From positions 20,479,530 to 20,543,529 of the forward strand of contig NC_073696.1 of assembly GCF_029784165.1 (NCBI RefSeq): a stretch of DNA of 64,000 nt. Reading direction: 5' to 3'. The translations under genes were made by a program, and so were the position numbers. Shown here piece after piece: positions 44,626 through 56,830 of the stretch; the first letter of the stretch is position 1, and each line of letters begins with the position of its first letter. Source of the DNA: Wyeomyia smithii (taxonomy: Eukaryota > Arthropoda > Insecta > Diptera > Culicidae). The notes below the pieces were generated by a model. The model saw only the letters and a program-made list of their open reading frames with translations, searched no databases and was not told where the DNA came from.

Positions 44626-45691
44626 GCGTTTGCGGTGAAAAAATGGACAAAAATTTTCGTTTTTTTTCATGGGTTTATCTTAATCGCACTGACGAAACTA
44701 CCCATGCATCATCAATCATAGTAACCCATGAGTTAGCAAAAAAAAATGAAAGCTCTATCAGTCAAACTCTAACTGTGATGGCGAAAAAAGTGAAGCTACT
44801 CCGTTCAGAAGTGTGCGCGTTCAAAGAACGGTACCCCGCCGCGTCAAAAACGGACATCGTGCGGCACTTTGTGGACGCCGGATATGCCCGTTCCGGCATC
44901 TATAACATCTTGACACTATTGGACAACGTTCAGAGCTTCGGAAGAAAGCCCGGTTCTAGACGGCCAACGACCCTGAGCGACAAGAAGCTTCAGAGGATGC
45001 TGAAGGGGAAGACCGAGGGAAAGTGGCTAAATCGCTGCGTGCACTTGGCCGGGAGGTTGGTTCATGCGGTAAAACGGTATTCAGCTTCTCCCACGAAGGA
45101 GAGCGGTGAGATTTATTGATGCTGCTGAGGCTGACAATAAGCGTGAAGGGGATGTCAAAGCCGCTCTTCTTTCGTTCCGAGCTGGCCATGAACGGGGAAA
45201 TTTATAGTACGAAGTACCTGCCAGAAGTTGCGTCTTTTATCAAGAAATACCATAAGGGCGAAGACACGGTATTCTGGCCAGATTTGGCGTCCGCCCACTA
45301 CTCGAAGCGATCATGGGAGGGGCTGGAGCGGCTGAATATCGATGTGGTACCGAAGTCGGCGAATCCGCTCAACGTCCCCCAGCCGCGTCCCATCGAGAAT
45401 TTCTGGGCAAACTTGAAGCGCAAGATCTATTCCAACAATTTTGTCGCGAAAACGGAGGAGGAACTAATGAAACAACGAAGAAAGAGCTTGAAAACACGCC
45501 TACACGCATGTTTTCGTCCGCCATAGTGAATGTTCCGGTTAACTGCCGGAAGGCCACTCGCAAGAACGTAGAATTTTTTTTGCAAATAAGATATAATATT
45601 TACCATTAATGGGAAATTTATCCAACTCATTTATCTGTCTTAATTTTTTTTTTCATCACCATCTGAAAAAGTCCGTTTCTTACCGCAAACG
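44626..45691 (+). mobile_element. second DD37E mariner-type element, deleted
   Basis: Inverted ends CGTTTGCGGTGAAAAAATGGAC (left, from 44627) and CGTTTGCGGTAAGAAACGGAC (inverted right) are flanked by TA at 44624-44625 and 45692-45693. It carries a shortened transposase gene. End sequences differ from those of the element at 21054, so it belongs to another lineage. Confidence 0.85.
44778..45609 (+). pseudogene. mariner-type transposase, internally deleted
   Basis: From ATG at 44778 (MAKKVKLLRSEVCAFKERYPAASK) the N-terminal helix-turn-helix part reads TDIVRHFVDAGYARSGIYNIL, followed by SRRPTTLSDKKLQRML. Near 45020 the frame shifts (the adjacent frame reads VAKSLRALGREVGSC). The stretch holding the first catalytic Asp is missing around 45095-45135. 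The rest reads KPLFFRSELAMNG, YLPEVASFIKKYHKG, FWPDLASAHYS (second Asp) and RPIENFWANLKRK (Glu), with 37 residues between Asp and Glu. Another frame change near 45450 lets the C-terminus continue as KELENTPTRMFSS and NVPVNCRKATRK. The protein cannot be active. Confidence 0.88.
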
Positions 45692-46350
45692 TAATAGAGT
45701 CATTTGATAAATTGAATATTTCTCGACTTTAAATGAACTTCAATGACATTTCCATCATTAAAAATTGAAAAACCTGTTTTCACATTTAGAAAACTAGACG
45801 GCCGTGGCAAATTTTGATTGCTGGGACCCAGCACAGAATGTTTGTTTGTGTTGTTGCTACAATAAGGTAAAGCTTCATCGCAGGGAAGAAGGCTGTAGCC
45901 TCAACCGGCTAATCGAAACGTTTACTGCTACTATGCTGCTGCTGAGATATGTGACCAACCGACAAGTGAACAGTTTAAGTCGAAAGAAAATTCGAAAAAC
46001 CAGCTGATTCTGGCACAACCCGCTATTGCTACTGCCGTATACTATTCTGACCACTTTTTTAGGGAAAGCCAACAAGCGACAAATCAGAGGATGTCATTTT
46101 CGTTTCAACAAGATTTGACAATTTGCAATAATAGAATGGTTTGCATAATAAAACAACGTTTTTTGCATGTGGGCGGGTGCTTGTACACTTTTCCAAATGA
46201 TTGCTGAAAGAATAAGGGAAATCGGTTAAAAACAAATCGACTTATAAGCCTTTAAAAAAGGGACAAATTTCGTCCCCTTTACGTTAAGAGATTTTCAATT
46301 GACACCCCTAAGTGGTAGTCTAAAGAAAAACGTAGTTCTACGTCAAAAAT

Positions 46351-49300
46351 GTTTTTTTTTTTCAGTAAACGAAATCGGAAACTTCTAATACTTTTGCGCT
46401 AATTTAATATGGTCATAAACTGTAATGGAGGTTAGAAATCATTGATAAGTTTTACTATCATTCATCATGATATCTATAACCTCAAGGAGAAGTAATTTTT
46501 GTCATTATTATACGAGACACGAGTTTTTAATTAGTTTAGTTATAAATGTTCGACCAAATCGAAAAATACATTTGTGTTTTTAAAGAAAAATTGGAGATTG
46601 TGACACGATAATAAAAAAAAACTAGTTTACCTGTCTATAACAGTACTATTTTCTATCTGCAGTTTTTATTTCGATTAGTTTTACTTTTGAAATTGAATCG
46701 AACCGCCTTCGATCACCATTCGTAATAAAACTTATTGTCATTTAGTGTAATGTTTTAACGCGCCAAATCATTTCACAACATAAATTACTTCCAAACAAAT
46801 TGCATCTGTCAGTCCTATTAGAGGCTCGAGAGCGAGAGAGAAAGTGGGCAAGAACCGTAAACCGCACTGGGAACCTCTACGGAAAGCAAAACAAAAACAA
46901 CCGCACCGCAGAAGGGGTGGTAAATGCCCACTCGAGCCCACTCGGCTGACCCTTGGCTTGGCGTATGTTACATTTTTCCTTGCGATTCAACCTTCGCCGA
47001 TGGCGATGCTGGGCAATCGAGTAAACCGACAGAAACATTTCCGACCACTCGAGCAGCTGCCGTTCCGTTCGTTCGTTCCCTGTTTCCTGCTGGATGTATC
47101 GCCGTCCTTATTATTGTTCCTTTCGTCGTCGTTTCGTTCTTGGCGGTCGCCGCTTCGCTTCAGATGGTAATGTTATGATTTAGTGAAAGCAATTTCCATC
47201 TCTTGTCAAGTGCACACATCCCCGCAAATATTTATATCGGAGCTAAATAAAATAAAAATAACTCTTCCGACAAGCCACATTACTGGATGCTGCCTGGCTG
47301 CTCGAGCCTTGCATATACACATCATATGTATATACGAGCGGAGTGGCAAAGTGGCTGTGAGTGATGGACCGAGAACCCAAAAGACCTAGACAACATCCAA
47401 CTCTGACAGTGAATTCACTCCCACTTTCCTGGTTGATGTAAAGAAAACGGTCACCTCTTTCCTCCCTCCTCGCTCAGCCGTTACTCCACACCATCTCATC
47501 CTTCTGGCGTGTTTGGACGAACAACATCCATCAAGGACTTGAGCCATAGCTTTTCCTTCCAAAGAAAAATATTGTACAATTTTCAGTTCAGGAGCTCTTG
47601 TGCGAGGCGAAGAACTTCGCGACGAGTAAAATGTTTCTCGAGAGTTTCGAAAAGTCTTCACTATTCCTTCCGAACTTGTGACCCTTGCGGGGGGGAAAAC
47701 ATGGTTCCTGTGTACTTTCCAATGCTTACGATTCGAGGTTCGAAGCTGTTTGTGAGTTACGTGAAGGCAAGAAAGTGTAGGGGCGGGGGAACGCTTTTTG
47801 TGTGTTCCCATCGTCATGTCCTGTCTCGAAAGGACTCCACTTCCTAACGGAGTACCACTACCGACCGACCGATGGGTGAGTGAGTGGTCCGGCGTAGGAT
47901 GTCCACGGTCATTAATGTCACTTTATCAGCAGTTTGCCGCTGCTAGTGTGACTGTATTCGGCACTTTCCCCCCTCCAAGGGATTCTGGGGACTGGAACAC
48001 AAGAATGTCAGAAACAAGATGGATTGGTTTATAAAAAGCGGAAGCTTAGACTGCTTGCTGCACGCTTAGGTTATTTTCCTGCAGTCTGACAGATTGGAAA
48101 GTATAATTTATCAATTTTTATCAGGTTGTCTGGAACAATACGCGTTTCGTGTTCAAACTGGAAATGACATAATCTTGGCCACTCCACGTTCTCTGTCCAC
48201 TGCCCGAATCCTAAACAATGACTCATAATCAAGCGCACAGCCCGTACTCTTAATGATTTCTCGTTTGCCTTCCAGGAATGTTTCAATTTCAACTTCATCT
48301 AAATTGCAGCTCTCCATTGCGCCATCGTTGCGTCGCGTCGCGTCCAGAGCAGTGCAGTCAAATTTCGCACGTGCATGAAACTGAAACCCGTCGCCCCATG
48401 ATCAATCGCCCTGGCCAGTCTGGGTTGTGAAACCGTAGGACCCCACAGTCAGTGCGAGACTTTGTGGTGCAGGCATTCGCCTAGCCGAAGTCGAACTATG
48501 AAATGATAAACGATTCTCTATTGTTATTATACAATCGCGCCTTCTCTCACAAATCGCACATTCGACCGCCAATGGAAGTTGAATTGCAAACGCAAAGACC
48601 TCAGCGGTCAGCTCAGCGGTGTTCTCCCCCTCGCTCTGCCCAATACCCTAGCTGTCCTTTGCAGCTTCTACCCCCACACAAACGGGCTTTCGCTGTTTTC
48701 GGTCGGGATGCTGCCGGTTCGAGAATTCATTCCAAAATTGGAGAACTTCATGCAGCGAACGCCGAACGCTATATTTCAGACAAGCTAATCGTTCTCGGGG
48801 TCTTCCAGCACACATGTTTATGGTGCGGCATGTTTTGTTGCGGATAAAAGGCGTGCACTATAGCATAATCCAAGGCCCACCGAAAAAGTAAAAAAAAAAA
48901 ATACAAAGAAAGTCATTGTTCACCGGCGTTGGCTAAATTCGATCCTACGAATGAGTTTCAGAGCTACACATTTAGCAAACCAACCAGTTGAAGGCGATTT
49001 TCGGAAAGCTAATCATGCAGACCGCAATTCCAGAATGTACAAAAATCAACATGGATGGAAAATACATGCAGATTGAAGCATTGTATATTAAAAAAAATAA
49101 TAATAATGACAAAAATTAAAAGAATTGAGGTTTTGATATTGATTTTTTTATGAGGAAAAAACGAAAACTGGCTCGAAATATTGCTAAAATCGAATAATCA
49201 AATTTACGCAGATCAGTGTTGGAATTGTCTGCAAAATATCATTTTCATATGCGATACGTTTTCGCTTCCGAACTTTCTGTCGCTCGTTCTACACGCTGAT

Positions 49301-50521
49301 ATATCCCGTTTGAACTTCGAGGTGCGAGAAAACGAAACTTCATGAGCTTGCCCAAGTAACAATATCAGTTTAACGATATACTTGAAGACGTTTTGATTGC
49401 TTGTTCTTTAAATCAGGGCATAAATCTTATTATTCTCACAAACTGCTACACATCAGCCATAAAATCTCCATAAGATCAAGGAGGCCCATGCTAAAGAAGG
49501 TTCTCAAGAATAGTTCCTCAAGTTTGCTTAAAACTCTATATTTTTATCGATATGTACTCATGATGATATTCAAGAGTTGCTCACAACCATGAAAAAACTG
49601 TAACAAATTTCGAGAGTTTTATGAATCAGGTTCGCAACTCTTCTTTCTAGATTATTTCGCTATGAACAGAGTTTATTTTTTATTTACATTGATCAATTTA
49701 TAGAACAAACCTCATCAATCTACTCTTTCTCCAAAATGAATGTCATCGCAGTCGTTGAATAAAATAGGTAGATAAATCTACATGTATATTCAAGTTCGTA
49801 TCTTTAAATTTTTAATTGTCACGTTAAGTTTATACGTTATATGACAAAAAAGTTTGTAATTTTTAACGCGCTATGATATTACTGGCAACTCAGTAACTTG
49901 TTTAGAAAATAAAAAATATATCCGAATTTTCGTTATGTTCGGGTTTGCTGGACTATGAAACATTTTACTAAACTTTGTGTTCAGCATGGTCAACATTCAC
50001 TACTGCACTGCAAGAATTATTAGTAGCATTAAGAATCTCGGCCTTTTATTACCGTTTAATTACAAATGGCTATTATTTTGACGTAGTTAATCACAGTCTG
50101 TTCGCCATATTTGTCGTTGGTTATATTTCAATCCCTCATAAGACGGCTTCTAATAAAACTTCTTGACTAATAAGATTTTTTTAGTATCTCGACAAGTTGG
50201 TATTTACTTGTCGCATCCACGGAGAAGAATACTTGCGCTTGAATAAAACTTGCTTGCATTTTTCAAGACAAACAAATTTTATCTGAGATAGACCCCTCTC
50301 CCGTTTAACAACTGTTTGTTTACTGTCAAGCACCATTTTCGTGATCATTGCTGTTGGAAAAGTGTTACTTGTGGCGATTTTTAAACAAGAAACAATAAAT
50401 GGTTCAGAATAAACATCCGGTGTATTTTATAATTAGGGCCTTAAACATGAGCAAAATAAAGAAATGCAACATATTGCATGAAGCAGAGGAATGAATACCA
50501 TTTCTCTGTCATTCTTAGGTA
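46351..50521. other. single-copy-like non-coding DNA
   Basis: 46800-48850 is GC-richer. Open frames such as 47386-47817 (minus) and 48503-48847 (plus) overlap frames on the other strand and encode nothing recognisable. 48850-50520 is AT-rich with nothing seen. Compared with the rest of the window, little here looks repeated, so it may be host intron or intergenic DNA. Confidence 0.4.
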
Positions 50522-50944
50522 CAAGTCGGACTCGATAATTCGGAATTTTAGATTCGATTATCCGGAATATCATTTTTTCGGTGTTCGTTTTAATTTTTAT
50601 TCCGAAATTTTGCCTTTACCATCCCTTCTGGCATATTTGTTACCATTTATGTCATTTCCGGTATGTTTAGGATATGTTCGATTTAACCGAAAATAATCAA
50701 TATCCAATTTTTTTTTTGCTTCTCAATATTTTCCCCCTTTTCGCCTCAGTAATAATATCTGGTTACGCCACGTACAAGTAAAATAAAAAATAAATAAAAC
50801 ATACAAGCAAAATAAAAAAAAAGGAAATACTTAGTTATTTTTTGTTCGTTAATCACAAAATTTCAATATATTTCTGTGATTCGATTATCCGGAAAAACTC
50901 GACTATCCGGAATAAAAAATGTTTTGGTAATCGAGTCCGACCTG
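50522..50944. mobile_element. 423-bp MITE, TA target
   Basis: The inverted ends are CAAGTCGGACTCGAT and, from the right, CAGGTCGGACTCGAT, flanked by TA at 50520-50521 and 50945-50946. Several subterminal copies of (A/T)TCGATTATCCGGAA lie near both ends, probably transposase sites. TA target and end structure place it in Tc1/mariner, possibly pogo-like. There is no transposase. Confidence 0.87.
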
Positions 50945-51169
50945 TATTGGAATTTCTACCATCTTATATTTCATGTCCGTTAGTGAGTATTGAGTTTTTG
51001 CTGTTTTTAACACCAAAAGTAATATACCCTTAAATGACTTGATTGAGTATGATTTAGGTTGACTTGATTTAGTATGAGTTAGTTGCTTGGATAAGCTAAA
51101 AAATTTTGTTTATTTCAGATCCTTTTCTTTCACGAATGTTTACTCTTTCATGAGACAAAATGGGCTTAA

Positions 51170-51690
51170 CCCGTAAATGCGCAATGTTGTTTTAAAACAA
51201 CACTACTAAAAACGTTTTAAAATATATATATTTCAGTATTTTTTAGAAATATAATTAATTAGAACAGCTCTCTAGACTCTACCGAAGAAAACTTAACTGC
51301 TGGAAGTGCTGTATTTTAATGTTTTGTTTTTATTTTTGCTGTCAAAATCTCAGAAACGAAAAAATAACATGGCAAGATTTCCGACTGGTGCTGACTGTCT
51401 TTGTAAATAAATTTTAAAATAAGGTTAGTGGTTAGTGAAAATGTCTGAATTCTCAGTAATTATACTAACAAAAGGTCAATTTTACAGTTACTGTTAACAA
51501 AAGTAATTGTTTCGACTTTATTCTGCGATAAAGTCACAGTGTTGTTCAAAAACAACATGATAATATTTGCACATTAAAAAGTAAATCTTTCAATTTTTTT
51601 ATGCATATTGGTTAGTTTTAGAGCAGTAAACCTGTTAAACAAAGATTTTATGTTTTTAAATGATTTTTTAATGTCGTGAGCATTTAAGGG
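51170..51690. mobile_element. 521-bp piggyBac-type MITE
   Basis: It has ends CCCGTAAATGCGCA and, inverted from the right, CCCTTAAATGCTCA, flanked by TTAA at 51166-51169 and 51691-51694. The TTAA target with CCC ends is diagnostic of piggyBac. Palindromic GTTGTTTTAAAACAAC and a second GTTGTTCAAAAACAAC sit inside. There is no transposase. Confidence 0.88.
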
Positions 51691-51753
51691 TTAAGAAAAT
51701 TTTATGGGCACATTTTCGAGATAAATTCATCTTAAAGATAAGTACCATAAAGA

Positions 51754-52550
51754 CAGTGGTGGGCACCGCTAACCGAAAATTTAGCGACGCTAATCGCTAA
51801 GTCGCTAACCGGAAAATTTAGCTCGATAATCGCTAAACGCTAAACCCACATTAGCGGAACTTTCGCTAATCGCTAATCGCTAACTTTTTAATATGTAAAT
51901 AGTCATATCACTACATTTATTGCTCGTGTTTTGTAAGTTTTGGACCACTTTGATCTGTTTTGGTTAAACAAACGAAAACAATTACTTATTAAAGCTATTT
52001 ACAGTAAGAGGTTCACGAAACGGTATTCATATTTGATTTTGTAAAAACAAGAAAAACAAAAGTTATTTAGCTTGCATTGAAAATAGATACTCTTAGGAAT
52101 GTTTTCAAAAAAATTCAATTATTATCAGAATCGAAAAAGTAGAACCAAAGTTGTCATAATTTCAAGCGCATTGCAATTTACCAAAGTTCTTGGTGTGCCA
52201 AAAATTCAATCTAGACCTTGTGCTTGTTCTTCAAAATGCTCCTGTGGCTTGTACGATAGTTGTAACTCCATTCTAGGGTAAAAAAACTGACAAAAGTAAC
52301 TTCCGCAGTAAAGTATGTTCATCTTTCGAAGCAATTTACGTACGCCATAAGCAATTCACAGTTTTTCTAAATATTTCTATTGTCGCTTCTCCACAAAATT
52401 TAGCGAATTAGCAATTAGCGTTTCGAAGGCCAAAATTTTAGCGACACTAACAGCTTCGCTAACCAGCTCAAAAATTAGCGAAATCGCTAACTGAATTTTA
52501 GCGTCGCTAATTAGCGAATTAGCGAATTAGCGGAATGGTGCCCACCACTG
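51754..52550. mobile_element. 797-bp hAT-type MITE with GCTAA arrays
   Basis: Ends are CAGTGGTGGGCACC on both sides (inverted), with an imperfect 8-bp target duplication CATAAAGA (51746-51753) and CATAAAAC (52551-52558). Long subterminal arrays of (A/T)TAGCG and CGCTAA words fill the first 130 and last 150 bases. Such arrays are typical transposase-binding sites in hAT elements. A 60-codon frame inside (52099-52281) has no known domain. Confidence 0.9.
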
Positions 52551-52558
52551 CATAAAAC

Positions 52559-53447
52559 TATCGTAAAACTCTAGTGAAGTTTTATGGAAGTTTCTAATAG
52601 GTATTTTGAGAGGGATATTGAGTGCGTTCCAAAACCGCTCCTCAGGCTGATTACACTTATTGTTGAAGGAGTTTTATGGAGGACTCTTCAAGTGTTCTTT
52701 AATTACTCTTGGGAACTGTTGATAAATAAAAACCACAAGTACTTAATTCAATTTATGATAAAACTCGATAGATTTAGTAATGTTTTGATAAAACTTCTAT
52801 AAAATATAAATAAAACTAAATCGTCTTCGGATTGTTACTTGGGTGGTTTGGCGCAACTCACCGATGCCACGATAAGAAAAGAATCAGATCGTTTTTTCCC
52901 TCTATCTCTTTGCATCACATTCACTCATGATATACCCAGAGCAAATATCGAAAATGAAATATCATGAAATGATATAAATGATATGAAATTATCCCGATCT
53001 TTACCCGCGTTTCAACCAGATGACCATGACATGATAATTCCAACCCCAATATCAAATGAAAACATCGTAAATTCAAGAAAAATATTCTTGGTTTAAAATC
53101 TTCGTTTCTTGAATTTTTATTCCAAAAGAAGAATTATTAATAGGAACCAGTTTTTTTATTTTTCATTAATGCTGACTTTCAAGTCTCAAATTTAAAATAA
53201 TGAATTCTCAATCCTAAATCACAAATCCTACATTAGGGCGCCAATCATCGTATGGAAAAAAGTGACCAGAAAATTTAAAAAAAAAACCCTATACAAAATT
53301 TTCACCTGCTCGAAAAAACACCCCGTGCAAAATTTCAGCTCAATCAGACTTAAAATGGGGTTGCGCAAAGCGATTGAAGTTTGGCTTTTTCGAAAACCGA
53401 AAAATCACCCAAGGGGGGGGGTTGGGGTGCGTTACGTCAAATTTCGG
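52559..53447. other. AT-rich non-coding DNA
   Basis: No gene is recognised. 53230-53440, with a run of nine G (53411-53419), leads into the foldback that follows and may be its outer part. Confidence 0.4.
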
Positions 53448-55533
53448 TTTTCGAAATTTTTTTTGATGCCAAATGACTTAAAAACGCATGAAACGTCGAG
53501 AATTGGTGTTATCTGAAAAATTTTTTTTTTGCAAAAATTTACTCTCTGGGTCGTTTTTTCAATTGTGGAAGGCGGAGTTCAAAATGTTAGAATCTATCTT
53601 TTAAAATTGATCACTAGTCTCCCGAAATAGCTTGTATAATGATATCCACTATAACTAGCATCGATTTACATTATGTTTCATTATATTGTGGTTCATAATA
53701 TTGTGTAAAAATGAGTATAAAATGAAAAAAATCACTTTTCACTGAATACCAATAGGAAAATTCCTGAAAATATAATATTTGTTATATCATTGTCGTTAGG
53801 ATGGCAATGTTGAATTGGAAAAATTATAAGTAAAATTACAAAATATTACAAAACAAATTTACAAAATGTATCAAACTACTCTGTGCAAGAAAAATTATCT
53901 CAACCAAAATTAAGATGTGTCTCGTGGTACATGGGAGGTACATGGAATTTTATTATTAGAAAAATGTTTTCGATTCAAAGTGTCTTAAACTTTTAAATGA
54001 AACGGTGTAAACTGATGGAATATGTTATATTACTATGTTTGAAAAATCAACTCTCTAAGACACTTGCACTCGTCTTTCGAATGTTGTACCAGACTATTTA
54101 TTCGTTTTATGTACCACAATATTGTCCTTTGCCAACACTTGGTTGAACACACAGTGCTCTGGCTCATATAATCGGACAAAAGACTGTATCGATGTTATTC
54201 AGTGATAATGAGAGTATAGGGATCTCAATCAGATACGCAACACAATTGACTCGTTGTTTCTGGGTTTACGTCGTTTTGACAGTTCGACCATACATTTTCT
54301 GTCAAGTTTACATCACGAGAACGTGAAGGTGCCCATTGCCTTAGACTTTGCATAGACGTTTTTATAGGCAAAAAATGCCATTTTGTGCTATCGGTTTAAT
54401 TTATTGAAACACAACTCATTTTTAAAAAGCTATTGGAAAATACTATTTCGGATAGATATTGATGATTACAATTTTTTTTAGAGCAAACACGGTTCGTTTG
54501 AGCGGTGTGACATCTTCGGCAAAGTTGTAGATAATACTTTTGCTTTTCAAAAAAAAATATACACTCTAAAAACAAATGACTAATTTTAAAAAAATAAAAG
54601 AAAGTTATAAGTTAATTATCGAAAACAAAACTGACTTTTTTTTATAAAAACTACGGAAGTTTACCTGAACAACGAAACCGGTCATGGAGAAATCAGAAAA
54701 AAAGTATTATTTTTTGAATTTATTTTTTTTTTCACAGGGTAAATTTTTTTTTGGAGGAACGAAGTTATTATTTACAACTTTGCCAGATACAATATGCCAA
54801 TCAAATAAACCGTTTTGACTGTAGAAATATTCTTGATTCCTCATAGAGTGCTCTATTGGAAATTAAAATATGTCTACAGTCGAAACGGCGAAGTGTTTTC
54901 GGCAAAGTTGTAGATAATATTTTGTCCTTCAAAAAAAATATGCCTTTTAAAAAAATAATTGAAAATAAATTTTTTTTTTTCAAAAAAAAATTTTTTTTTC
55001 CAAAAAATGATAACTTATTTTTCTTGATTTCTATATGATCGGGCTGGTTTCATTGTTTTGGTAATCTTTCGCAAGTTTTATTTAAAAAATCATGTTTTTA
55101 TAAAATGAGCCCTTTTGAATAACAAATTTTTAATCTTTCTTCTAACTTTTGAATGAATAATTGTTTAAGTATAATTTTTTGAAAAGACAGAATTATTATC
55201 TACAACTTTGTCGAAGACGTCACACCAATCAAACGAACCGAAGTGCTTTTTTTTGTTTATACTCATTTTTCACAATATTATGAACCACCGTATGCCGAAT
55301 AAATGAACCACCCTTATGAAACATAATGTATTCGATGCTAGTCATTGTGTGTTTCGTTATACAAGCTATTTCGAAAGACTAGTGATCAATTTTTTCATTT
55401 TGAACTCCGCCTTCCACAATTGAAAATAAGTCCCAGAGAGTAAATTTTTGCAAAAAAAAGTTTTTTTCAGATGACACCAATTCTCGACGTTTCATGCGTT
55501 TTTAAGTCATTTGGCATCAAAAAAAATTTTTCA
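53448..55533. repeat. long foldback element
   Basis: Inverted arms at 53448-53725 and 55240-55533 match closely (GATGCCAAATGACTTAAA, ACGCATGAAACGTCGAGAA and CAATTGTGGAAGGCGGAG with their inverses). Inside, a GGCAAAGTTGTAGATAATA block occurs four times in alternating orientation (about 54519, 54765, 54900, 55190), so the inner part is palindromic about 54850. The centre of the outer arms is near 54490, so the left half has about 700 bp extra. A CACAGTGCTCTGG end-like motif at 54151 may mark that insertion. There is no coding motif. Confidence 0.75.
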
Positions 55534-56429
55534 AAGACCAAAATTTCACGCTCTTTCGCAATATCAGACATGTGATGCTCAGCGACTATGACGCGGTTGG
55601 CGTTCGACCCCACGCAAAACTCAAACTTGTCACTCAAACAAAGAACGTACACAACGAGAACGGCTGATCGACTAAACAAAGGGAAATTGTGAGTAAACAC
55701 GTGCTTCAGAGACACTGCAACGGTCGAAACTTGATGCAGCGACCTCTATACTTCAAATTTGAAACACGATTTCGATCATAGGCAACTTCTATTAGTTTAC
55801 AAAGCCTCGAAATAAAAAGAATGAAGAGCATCGCCAAAATAAACGAAAAATGTTATTTTGGAGCATTAAAGTTGCTCGATAAAAATTGGTTTAAACGAAT
55901 TTTGAGTTTAGATCAGTACTTGAGCGATGTGGATTTTGATTCTAGGATAGTTTTAGCATGATTTAAGCCAACAAAAAAAATGACATCAAAAAAATTGTTT
56001 TGGTGGATATTACCCCTTAAGGCCGTAAGGTGCGAGATGGTGCGAAGCACGTTTTTTCTTCCGTGGGGAATAATATCAACAATGGAAACACATATGAAAC
56101 GGTTTACTTCGTATTCATTATGCCACCGGACTGAGATAAAGGAGAAACGGAATAGTGCGAGTCCATGACAGCCGCAGCCGATCAGCAGGCTGTCAACAGC
56201 GCAAGCCAAGCCAACATCCCCAAAATGAACAAAACTATGCTGTCATGTCTGAACGAACAAAATACATGCGAAAGAATGAGCAGTCGTGCGCAACACGAGA
56301 CAGTTTTGTTGCCTTGTGTGAACTTCAACTGTATGTGAGCTCTCATGAATAGCTTATTCATAAGGCTGTTAGAGGAAAAAGACAGAGCTGTTGTCAGTAT
56401 AGTGTCACCATACAGTCTTCTTACAAAAC
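55534..56429. other. non-coding DNA, nothing recognised
   Basis: Open frames are short and overlapping; no element ends are seen. Confidence 0.4.
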
Positions 56430-56830
56430 TTGGTTCGGCCTGCTAGGGGGCCATCTTTCGGCCAAAGCTTCAAATTTTCCATCAGCTAATGTTGGGACCG
56501 ATTAGACGTATGACCCAGGGAACGTACACCCACGGAAGCACTCGGTCCTTCAAAATATCGATATACACTTCGGTATTATTTCAACACCAGTGTTAATAGA
56601 AACAGGCAGCATTTTTAAATCGTTGGACGCTACAAAGCCAAACATTATTTTACCAGCCGGATGTTTGGTTTGGAACTTGAACTTTACTATCTCAAGAATC
56701 TATATTCTCCTTTTGAACCGGTCTGTGTGGCTGTTGGACACAGCATCGATGCTTAACAGTTTTTCGTCGGAGAACAGGATCATCATTTTTTCCTTCTTCA
56801 GTAATGTTTTTGCCTTTCTCCTAGAAAGGT
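56430..56830 (-). pseudogene. Tc1/mariner transposase, catalytic fragment
   Basis: On the minus strand: ILFSDEKLLSIDAVSNSHTDRF (about 56790-56725), the region of the first catalytic Asp; then KFQTKHPAGKIMFGFVASND (about 56690-56630); and, after frameshifts, a short ERWPPSRPNQ near 56440, matching the WPP(S)SPDLNP region. The second Asp motif (QQD.APAH) is deleted. The matching helix-turn-helix half lies at 59360-59500 on the same strand, so the gene was split by the block 56831-59317. Confidence 0.75.

Larger units (their letters stand above)
44535..46350 (+). repeat. repeat family M, copy B
   Basis: It begins AGTAGGAGGTTGTATTCAAGACGC, like the start of copy A, and from 45790 aligns with copy A to the shared ACGTAGTTCTACGTC end at 46331-46345. 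A mariner-type element (44626-45691) is inserted near its left end. The block equivalent to copy A 9300-9890 is mostly missing or diverged. Confidence 0.65.

Noticed and set aside
47386..47817. 143-codon minus-strand frame
   Set aside because: No recognisable motif. An overlapping frame of similar length lies on the plus strand.
52099..52281. Cys-rich 60-codon frame inside the hAT-type MITE
   Set aside because: Six cysteines near the end suggested a zinc finger, but the spacing fits no known finger and the element is non-coding elsewhere.
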